Assembly (NCBI GenBank): GCA_037367355.1
Contig: CM074696.1
Coordinates: forward strand, 682,001 to 746,000
Reading direction: 5' to 3'
Length of the DNA: 64,000 bases
Origin: Neoscytalidium dimidiatum
Lineage: Eukaryota > Ascomycota > Dothideomycetes > Botryosphaeriales > Botryosphaeriaceae
Program-made: the position numbers and the translations under genes
Shown: positions 60,850 through 64,000 of the stretch, in pieces
Layout of the letters: each line of letters starts with the position of its first letter
Numbering within the stretch: the first letter of the stretch is position 1
The notes under the pieces: model-generated
What the model was told of the DNA's origin: nothing
Databases searched by the model: none
The model's input: only the letters and a program-made list of their open reading frames with translations

Positions 60850-61979
60850 CTAACAGCATTTGCCGCCCATTCCGGCATTGGCGCCTCCATCACTAACATT
60901 GACGCCGCTCTGGCCCTGGCCGGGCGCCGGGTCGCTGCGCGCCGTGTCGATGATGCGCTTCTTGATGTCGGCGGCGAGCGAGTAGAAGGCCTTGTCGACG
61001 TTGATGTTGCTCTTGGCCGACACCTCCAGGAACGGGATGCCCAGCTCGTCCGCCAGCGCCTGCCCCTGCTCCGTCGACACCGCCCGCTTCTCCTCCCAGT
61101 CGCACTTGTTGCCGATCAGGATCTTGTTGACGCCCTCCGTCGCGTGCTGCTCCACGTTCGAGAACCAAGTCCGTATGTCTGTTGGAACGCGAACGTCACC
61201 CCCCTTTGCGCGCACCCCTCCTCTTCAGCGAGGAGTGTGCGTGAGGGGTAACTCGACGTTAGCCTTATGAATTCTTCCGATCATGGGGGTGAGGGGGATC
61301 TCCTTCTGTGGCTTGCCCAGCTCCGCCGAAGCTCTTCCGTGAGCCGCAACGCCGCAATCGGCGACGTGCTTGCGGAGTGTGGGGCGGAGGCGAGCAAGGA
61401 AGTTCCGGGGCGAGTGGACAGATATGGAAGATTGGGTGTGTATGGGCTCATGGGATGCGAAGCGAGGGAGGGGCAAGAAAAGGAGGAGGCGAGGGGAATG
61501 GCGACATACTGTTGAAGGAGCGCTCGTCGGTAACGTCGTAGACTAGCAGAATGCCCATGGCACCGCGATAGTAGGCGGTGGTGATGGTGCGGAAGCGTTC
61601 CTGGCCTGCTGTATCCCAGATCTGCAGCTTCACCCGCTTGCCGTCGAGCTCGATGGTCCGAATCTTGAAATCGATGCCGATGGTGGTGATGAAGGACGGC
61701 GTGAACGAGTCCTCACTAAAGCGCAGCAAGCAGCACGACTTGCCCACGCCGGAGTCGCCGATCAGCAACAGCTTGATCTGTGGGTTGAGAGGGCCTGAGT
61801 GTCAGCATGGTCTCTGCAGATTGTGTGCGGCGGAGCAAACGCGTCTTCGCAACAGCGGTGCGCTGTCACCTAGCGATGCGGCGGGGGAGAGCAAGAAACA
61901 GAGCCGCCAGGGCAGGCGACGGGCGGGGAGCGGTGTGGGGGAGACGGACAAGGAAGTCATAGTTTCGTGTGCCAGCCAT
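60850..61979 (-). CDS. sec4: Rab GTPase Sec4/SrgA (Rab8 class)
   Basis: Small GTPase that drives post-Golgi secretory vesicles to the exocyst at hyphal tips. Minus-strand exons 61979-61950, 61777-61510 and 61178-60850 give 208 residues; the first exon codes only [10 protein letters not shown]. Nucleotide-binding boxes are GDSGVGKS (P-loop), TIGIDFK with the Rab effector loop, [14 protein letters not shown] and SAK. RabF-type segments include [20 protein letters not shown]. The C-terminus GGKCC is a double-Cys geranylgeranylation signal. Introns are 172 and 331 bases, the second unusually long for this window. The combination of [20 protein letters not shown] and the NYDFLIKLLLIG N-terminus is diagnostic for Sec4/Rab8 rather than Ypt1. 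Confidence 0.95.
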
Positions 61980-62876
61980 GGTTGCGGATAGCGGGCGGGC
62001 TCTGAGGGTTGGTGTATGCGAGAGGGAGCGTGGAGGGCGGCGGGTGAGAGGTGGTCGTGTCGGTGGTCGGTGAGGGAGCTCGGGCGCTTTGTTTCCGGGG
62101 TGGTGAGCGGTGGCGCGAGTAAGCGGGCTTCAGGGTGGTCTCGCGGCGGCAGCGGGTAGAGGAAGGGTCGTTGGGGTCGCAGTGGTCAACGGTAGGCTGG
62201 TTTGGCAGGTTGTTCACTCCTGGGTGGCTTTACGCAGCCAGATAGCGGCATGGGGAAGGACCACCAGGCCACGGACCCGGACCTGCATCTCACCGCCCGC
62301 CAAGCCCTCTGATACACTTGCCCAAGTGCGGCTGCGAGCGCTGCAGACCGCCGCCTCTGCCTCTGCCTCTCCGCCTCTCCACCCCTCTGCCTCTGCCTCT
62401 GCCTCTGCCTGTGCCTCTGCGCCCACCATTTGCCGCCGACTCTTTCATGCGTGGCGCTCCTCCTCTGACGCGCCCGCCCGGGAGACGCGCTGCGACTGGT
62501 CGGCGCGCACACCCGCTGTCTTCACCTGCCACGCTCTCGCCAGGAGATCATACGTAAACAGGGTCTTTGGTGCCGGCCTGCCGCCGCCGCCGCCGCCCTC
62601 AGGCCTCTTCCCTGCTCCCGCACGTCATGGGTCAACCGCAGCGCTCGCGGCGCCCATGCCCAATTGCTAACCATGAATGCTTTTATTTCTACATGTCTCG
62701 TGAAGAATGCTACCGCTGATGGATGATGGTCGCTATGAAGTGGGAAAAGCAACTATGCTGGATGACAATGCCAGCCCGTCCGTCTACATACGTCACGCAG
62801 ACTCCTTTCGATTTCAAGTCCACTCCAGTTCATGCACTAGCCACCCGCGGCGAAACACGACTGCTGCGCTGCCCTT
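61980..62876. other. Intergenic: SEC4 promoter and NCA2 3' flank
   Basis: About 0.9 kb with C/T-rich repeats (62348-62428). No gene supported. Confidence 0.6.
62348..62428 (+). repeat. GCCTCT hexanucleotide-type tandem repeat
   Basis: Roughly ten imperfect copies of GCCTCT with interruptions (CCGCCTCT, CCACCCCTCT, GCCTGT). It lies 370-450 bases upstream of the SEC4 start and would be purine-rich on the SEC4 coding strand. Confidence 0.8.
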
Positions 62877-64000
62877 TCACAGCCACTTTGCGTACGCCCA
62901 CCGCATACGCTTCACCACCTTGCGCTGCTTCGCCACACCCGTCCGGATATCCACCAGGTCATCAATCTCCTCCAGGAAGTCGTGGAACACGCGTCCCGGA
63001 AGAATTCTGCTTGCGAGCTGCCGCAGCACGTGCACCTCACAAAGAAGCAGTCCGTGGTCCTTGTAGAACAGCTCGCCGTACTTGGTTGGCTGCGCGGTCG
63101 TGAGGATGCGGTCGATGTTCCTGCCGCTCTCGGTCAGCCTCCGAGACGGTTCGACCGACAGTTCTAGATTTCTGCTTGACTTACCTGAAAACACGCGTGA
63201 TCTGGCTCGAGACCTGCGATCTCCGCAGGCCCTTGCGGCTGCCGAATATTCCCTGCAGGTATCTTGTAGTCGCGAAGAGCACCATGACGCCAGGGGTCAG
63301 GCCGATGAAGCTGCTGCTGTTAGCTCTGCAGACTTCCATATGATGTAGACTGTTTCTGCACTCACCCAAAGAGAAGCTCCTGGCTCTTCAGGATGGAGTC
63401 GATACCGGCCATTGCCACCTCCACATCCACCTTTGTCTTCTGGATCTGGATGAGCAGCGCCCTGATCAAGTTACCCGTAATAGCGCCCACAATGGGCTTC
63501 TGCATGTCTTTCTCGTAAGCCTTGAGCACCGGTGTCAGGTCGCCCTCCTTGACTCTCTGCCGGATCTCCGCAATCTGCGGTTCAGACAGGCTGCCATTCT
63601 CCGGATTTTGCACCGCGAAATCGACCACCATGCGCTCCAGGCTCTCTCTATCGCCTTCTAGGCTCCGCTTGCTCATGATGGAGACCTCACTGTCCTCATC
63701 GTGACGAATTGTGCCGATAATCTTCTTGGTCGGCTCTATGATCCAGTTGCTGAAGAAGTCTATCGTCGTACGGCCGAGATCGCGTATCGAAGCAGCGATC
63801 TCGTTGCGGTGGCCCATGACAATCCGGTAGATCGTAGTAGACGAAACCTGAAGGCCAATCAGCATAACTACCAATCCAAATTCAATTCTCCGACTTACCA
63901 GCAGCACCGTCGCAGGCAGCCAATACCTCACGATACCCGACGGCCTGCCATGCTCCTTGGTCCTCTCCTTGAACTCCCTCGAATACCCGCTCAGATGAAC
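62877..64000 (-). CDS. nca2: NCA2 (nuclear control of ATPase 2) family protein, N-terminal part outside the window
   Basis: Mitochondrial outer/inner membrane-associated protein first linked in yeast to expression of ATP synthase subunits 6 and 8. Minus-strand exons visible are beyond 64000 to 63899, then 63847-63366, 63310-63185 and 63120-62877. The joins restore ATVLL-VSSTTIYRI, LLFG-FIGLTPGVMV and VFR-NIDRIL. Conserved parts are the TM before the first join, the LQxxLMxVDVEVAMAGIDSILKSQELLFG-like block (here KTKVDVEVAMAGIDSILKSQ), a second TM in GLTPGVMVLFATT, and a C-terminal helix pair LVDIRTGVAKQRKVVKRMRW. About 316 C-terminal residues are present. The gene is intact in the window and partial only because of the edge. 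Confidence 0.9.

Overview
The window is genomic DNA of a filamentous ascomycete fungus (Pezizomycotina). The evidence is short GT..AG introns with CTNAY-type branch sites, GC-rich third positions in housekeeping genes, no operons, and protein families restricted to or typical of these fungi (Rds1-type ferritin-like protein, PDR-type ABC transporter, norsolorinic-acid-reductase-like AKR, Clr5 domain). A more precise placement cannot be read safely from the sequence. Exon joins below were built by hand from splice signals and frame continuity.

Layout. (1) 0.6-11.8 kb is an accessory redox/detoxification stretch: a glutathione S-transferase with a single-base frameshift in a 9-G run, an AKR9-type aldo-keto reductase, a multi-pass membrane protein, a Cys-rich protein interrupted by in-frame stops, and a six-exon cytochrome P450. 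No PKS, NRPS, terpene cyclase or cluster regulator is visible, so it is not a recognisable biosynthetic cluster. (2) 12-38 kb is dense and mostly core-like: a GNAT acetyltransferase, a two-TM protein, a Zrg17-type CDF zinc transporter, a GPI-type fasciclin protein, a PSMD5/Hsm3-like proteasome chaperone, RNA polymerase III subunit Rpc31, a large LRR protein with tandem SxIP motifs, a coiled-coil protein, the GPI-lipid remodelling protein Per1 and the DYRK kinase Yak1. (3) 38-60.8 kb is gene-poor and accessory: about 4.5 kb without a gene, then a PDR ABC transporter tail-to-tail with a BBE-type FAD oxidoreductase carrying a one-base frameshift, an Rds1 homologue, an MFS transporter, a short hidden multi-intron gene for a single-pass membrane protein, and a decayed Clr5-domain gene. 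(4) 60.8-64 kb returns to core genes: the exocytic Rab GTPase Sec4/SrgA and the 3' part of NCA2 (mitochondrial), cut by the window edge.

The housekeeping genes serve unrelated processes and show no joint pathway. The accessory genes share a theme of oxidation, conjugation and export (GST, AKR, P450, ABC, FAD oxidase, MFS), which fits xenobiotic or metabolite handling, but that is inference. The least expected observations are the 56.4-56.7 kb small gene assembled only through its introns, the SxIP array on the LRR protein, and the well-preserved record of decay in the Clr5 relic (one-base deletion, nonsense codon, 23-bp tandem duplication).
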